From positions 94,050,944 to 94,114,943 of the forward strand of contig NC_066582.1 of the NCBI RefSeq assembly GCF_024323335.1: a stretch of DNA of 64,000 bases, written 5' to 3'. The translations under genes and the position numbers were made by a program. Under the pieces are notes generated by a model. That model saw only the letters and a program-made list of their open reading frames with translations, searched no databases and had not been told where the DNA came from. Below, one piece after another: positions 60,036 to 64,000 of this stretch. Each line of letters opens with the position of its first letter. Positions within the stretch are counted from its first letter, which is position 1. This stretch comes from Lathyrus oleraceus. Lineage: Eukaryota > Streptophyta > Magnoliopsida > Fabales > Fabaceae.

Positions 60036-61790
60036 ATGGCTAACGAACCTAAAGGGGCTTATAATAGAGCTCCCGTTTTCAATGGTGAAAATTATAGTTA
60101 TTGGAAAGACTGTATGCGGGTGCACATAAATTCCATAGATAGAAAAATATGGAATGTTATTCTCAATGGTCCAATTCAAATAACCATGACCAATGAGAAC
60201 AACGAAGTGGTGCCTAAGCCCGAAGCACAATGGACCGATGATGATGAAAAGAAATACAATTATGATTGGAAAGCCAAAAATATCCTAATCTCCTCATTAG
60301 GCATAGATGAATACTATCGTGTATCCCATTGTCCTACTGCTAAGGCTATGTGGGATTCACTACAAATTGCCCATGAGGGGACGAATGATGTTAAATTGGC
60401 TAGAATCAATACACTAACACAAGAGTTTGATCTCTTCTTCATGGAGCAAGGAGAAACCATTGCTGACATGCAAAAGAGATTCACTCATCTCATCAATCGA
60501 TTACATTCACTTGGTAGGCCTGTTTCCAATGATATTGCTACTAATAAGATCTTAAGATGTCTTAACAGGGAATGACAGCCGAAAGTGACCGCCATCAAAG
60601 AGGCAAATGATCTTACCGCATTGGACCTGACAACATTGTTCGGTAAACTACAAGAGCACGAACAAGTTCTCTTAAGCCTGGAACAACACGAAAAGAAAGA
60701 TAAGAAAGACAAAGCAAAGGTGAGTGAAAAGAAATCAATAGCTCTAAAGACTTCCTCCTCAAAGTCTCAAGCAAAAGAGCAAAGTGATTATTCATCGAGT
60801 GACGAAGAAGAAGAGGACAAGAGTGAAGATATGGGGCTGTTCGTCAAACGCTACAACCGTTACGTGAGAAAGAACGGCATCCAACATTCCGAGAAGAACT
60901 TGGTAAACTTTCGGAAGCAATCTAGGTTCTCTAAAAATGATGACTCAAAAGGAAAAACAACTAGAGGGTCGTGCTATAAGTGTGGAAAGCCGGGTCACTA
61001 CAAACCGGACTGTCCGATGAACAAAAAGACAAAAGAAAAAGATTCATACAAATCACACAAGAAACCATCAAAGCCAAGGAGAGCATACATAGCTTGGGAA
61101 AGCGATAGCGACTCCTCCGATGATGAAAGTTCTAGTGATGAAGATGAAAATGCAAATCTATGTCTCTCTGCTCATCAAAAGAACAAAAAGAAACAGGTAC
61201 GACATGTTAAATATGAAAAATCCTCTAGTATGTCTCATCATGAATTGCAAACTGCTTTTGATACTTTACACTATGAAGCGAAAGAGGCCTTTAAAAGGCT
61301 TGCCTCAAATAAGAAATTTTGTTCACATTTGGAACATAAAATTCAACAATCCGAAAGGAAACTTGAGGCACTTAAAGCTTCTATAGTGGAAAGCACAAAA
61401 ACAAGTTATGAGGACCTTAAAAGTAGAATGATGAACTTTGGGTGTGATACTTGTTACATTTGGCAAGGTGAAGTAAGAAACCTAAAAGCCAAACTTGACA
61501 AGGCTCTTGAGCCCAAGATTACTTTTGCTATCGACAAATCAAATTTTCGAAAAAGTATGGTTAATCCATATAAAAAATATAAATATGTTATAAAAGATGA
61601 AGATAGCAAAAGCAATCCAAATGCAACTTTCTCTTGTCTCTATTGTTGCAAGAAAGGCCATTCCATTGCTAAATGTAGATTTAGGAGGTTTTTAGTTCCT
61701 AAAGGCATTTATCAATGGATGCCCAAATGCAACCATTTCGTTCCTCACCACTCAGGACCCAATAAGCAATTGGGTACCTTCTCTTGTTAA
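60036..61790 (+). pseudogene. gag: SIRE-like gag with one stop
   Basis: Starts MANEPKGAYNRAPVFNGENY. A gag core to residue 179 ends at TGA 60573-60575, after which the same frame continues (PKVTAIKEANDLTALDL). A Lys/Glu-rich hinge follows, then zinc knuckles CYKCGKPGHYKPDC (60972-61013) and CLYCCKKGHSIAKC (61635-61676). Acidic serine clusters (SDSDSSDDESSSDEDENA) lie between. Gag would form the particle and bind RNA. The long gag with two knuckles fits the SIRE/Maximus lineage. It ends at TAA 61788, overlapping the pol frame by seven bases. Confidence 0.85.
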
Positions 61791-64000
61791 TTATCCTGTC
61801 ACAGGTACAATGCCTCGAGACTACCGAGAGAAGATGGGTTCTCGACAGTGGATGCTCAAGGCATATGTCAGGTGACATATCTCTCTTCATTGACTTTGTG
61901 GCTAAGAAGAAGGGATATGTAACTTATGGTGACAACAACCGTGGAGCAATACTTGGTAAAGGTAGTGTAGGTAATCCCTCCTCTACTACTATTTCTGATG
62001 GTTTTCTTGTCGAAGGTCTTAAACACAACCTACTTAGCATCAGTCAATTATGTGACAAAGGATACAATGTATCGTTTTCAAAAGATTGTTGCAAAATTGT
62101 ACATAATGATGATAAGAAGAGTATGTTTAATGGTCTTCGTGTGAACAATGTCTATATGCTTGACTTAAATGAAGTATCATTAACAAGTGACAAATGCCTT
62201 GTAACAATGAGTGAAGATTCATGGTTATGGCATAGGCGTTTAGCACATGTTAACTTTGACTTACTCAACAAATTAGTCTCAAAAGATCTAGTCCTAGGTC
62301 TCCCCAAAATTAAGTTCACCAAGGATCACCTTTGTGATGCTTGTCAAAAAGGGAAGCAAACGAGGATCTCTTTTAAATCCAAAAATATCGTTTCAACAAC
62401 GAGACCTCTCGAGCTTCTCCATATGGATTTATTTGGGCCATCTAGGATTAAAAGTCTAGGAGGAAACTATTACGGTTTCGTAATAGTGGACGACTTTTCT
62501 CGATTTTGTTGGACTATTTTCTTAGTAAGTAAGAGCGACACATTCACCGCCTTTGAACGATTTGCTAAGCTTTCCCAAAATAAACTAAATACAAACATTA
62601 TTGCAATTAGAAATGATCATGGAGGTGAGTTTGAAAATCACTTATTTGAAGAATATTGCGGTAACCATGGTATTGATCATAACTTCTCCGCTCCACGTAC
62701 TCCTCAACAAAATGGGGTTGTGGAGCGTAAAAGTCGAATTTTGGAAGAATTGGGAAGAACAATGATCAATGAAAGTGGCTTACCGAAATACTTTTGGGCT
62801 GACGCCATTAGTACGGCTTGTTACGTTCTGAATAGGGTGCTCATTCGCCCCATTCTAAACAAAACACCGTATGAACTTTTAAAAGGGCGAAAGCCAAATG
62901 TTTCTCACTTACATGTCTTTGGTTGCAAATGTTTTGTATTGAACAATGGAAAGGAAAACTTAGGGAAATTCGATTCCAAGGCCGACGAAGGTATCTTCCT
63001 CGGATACTCTCAATCTAGCAAAGCATATAGAATATACAACAAACGATTACTTACTGTAGAAGAGTCTGTACATGTCACTTTTGATGAATCCAATCCGAGA
63101 AACGTCGGAAAGGGTAGTGTTTTTCATGGTGCAGGTACATCTACCGAAGACATACTCAAAGGTGGCGAGCCGGGGATTGATCAACCCGACATAGTCAAAA
63201 TTGAGGAGGACAAAGATGTACACCGTGAAGAAACCTAGGTAGTTCATCCGCCTTCAAACGATGATCTCCCTCAAGCTTGGAAGTCTTCCAAAGACCATCC
63301 AATAGACAACATTCTCGGGGACATCTCAAAGGGTGTAACAACTCGATCTAAGCTAAGTAATTTCTGTTATCACTTCGCTTTCGTTTCGTAGATGGAACCT
63401 AAAAACCCTAAAGAAGCCCTACTCGATGAACACTGGTTTTTATCAATGCAGGAGGAACTTAATCAGTTCACCAGAAATGAGGTTTGGGACCTCGTCCCTC
63501 CTCCGCGAGATCATCGAGTAATCGGCACCCGATGGGTGTTTAGGAACAAGCTGGACGAAAACGGGGTAATAACCCGTAATAAGGCGCGTTTAGTCGCGCA
63601 AGGGTATAACTAAGAGGAAGGCATCGACTATGAGGAAACTTATGCGTCGGTTGCCCGACTCGAGGCTATACGCCTTCTCCTTGCTTTCGCTTGTGCGAAA
63701 GACTTTAAGCTATTCCAAATGGATGTCAAGAGTGCGTTCCTTAACGGTCACATAAATGAAGAGGTTTATGTCGCACAACCTCCGGGTTTCGAATCCCATG
63801 AGTATCCTGATCATGTTTATAAACTAAAAAGAGCTTTGTATGGCCTCAAACAAGCTCCTAGAGCTTGGTATGAGAGACTAAGCAAATTCTTACTCGATCA
63901 AAAATACTCAAGAGGAAAGGTTGACACAACCCTCTTCATTAAACGTCAAGGAAAGCACTTAATATTAGTGCAAATTTATGTAGATGATATCATATTTGGA
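61784..64000 (+). pseudogene. pol: SIRE-like pol, three stops, truncated by window end
   Basis: Shifted by one frame from gag at about 61784. Protease WVLDSGCSRHMSGD is near 61832 with an intact DSG. The integrase zinc end reads HRRLAHVNFDLLNK...CDACQKGK (62230-62357), and the catalytic triad lies in LHMDLFGP, RNDHGGEFEN and NGVVERKSRI (62418-62740). Stops are TAG 63236, TAG 63389 and TAA 63611. RT starts after 63392 (MEPKNPKEALLDEHWFLSMQ), with [19 protein letters not shown] and YVDD at 63977-63988. The rest of RT and RNase H lie beyond the window. Confidence 0.88.

Larger units (their letters stand above)
58167..64000 (+). mobile_element. SIRE-like copia element, 3' part beyond window
   Basis: 5' LTR, primer site, gag, protease, integrase and most of RT are in order and cut by the window end. 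A different subfamily from the element at 45983: LTR sequence and gag differ throughout. Coding is broken by four stops and one frameshift. Confidence 0.88.

Noticed and set aside
61784..61790. Programmed frameshift between gag and pol of the second SIRE-like element
   Set aside because: The overlap could suggest it, but no slippery heptamer or pseudoknot is evident and the element has four stops elsewhere, so simple decay is likelier.

Overview
The window is plant nuclear DNA, very probably from a legume of the tribe Fabeae (pea, vetch, faba bean, lentil or Lathyrus). I infer this from the dense nesting of LTR retrotransposons, the ~4.9 kb Ogre-type LTRs that begin TGTAAGACCC or TGTCATACCC, the SIRE-type Ty1/copia elements, the Athila gag, the Cyclops-style envelope-like ORF, the legume MITE and TRIM repeats, and the split low-GC genes. 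There are no bacterial operons, CRISPR arrays or RNA genes that I can support. Almost every open reading frame belongs to a decayed transposon.

Left third (1-20308): an Ogre-type LTR (+, 1-4169) sits inside the gag of an Athila-type Ty3/gypsy element (-, gag 5099-4170, primer site 5371-5353, 5' LTR 6833-5378). That element sits in a second large Ogre/Tat-type LTR (-, 12771-6834). Next come a coiled-coil gene relic (+, 12940-13312), a Tat/Ogre RNase H-integrase relic (-, 14395-13313), a truncated Ogre LTR (-, 17204-14396), a truncated SIRE-type LTR (+, 17205-18669) and another copia LTR (-, 19730-18670).

Middle (20309-33137): a CACTA DNA transposon with a TAT target duplication (20309-24889) carries a fragment of a non-specific lipid transfer protein gene on its plus strand. 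It sits just downstream of the primer site of a minus-strand copia-type element (LTR 26367-24929). After an RTE LINE relic comes the only likely host gene: a small four-exon gene for a two-helix membrane protein (28611-31793). Its 2.7 kb last intron holds a MITE, a second MITE split by a complete 353 bp TRIM with a CAAGT duplication, and a tiny RTE tail.

Right half (33138-64000): a copia element is broken by LTR insertions (33138-39905). Then follow an L1-type LINE (39906-43590) and an envelope-like ORF cut in two by a solo Ogre LTR with a CCAAC target duplication (44538-57484). That solo LTR is itself split by a complete 8.06 kb SIRE-type copia element with TAAAA duplications (45983-54045). 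The window ends in the pol of another SIRE-like element (58167 to the edge).

The history can be read from the nesting: envelope-like ORF, then Ogre insertion, then recombination to a solo LTR, then SIRE insertion; and Tat LTR, then Athila, then Ogre. I found no convincing new molecular system. The items most worth checking are the lipid-transfer-protein fragment in the CACTA element, the repeated palindromic arrays just upstream of the TATA box in several LTR families, the coiled-coil relic whose stops cluster at glutamine-like positions, and the first splice site of the small membrane-protein gene.
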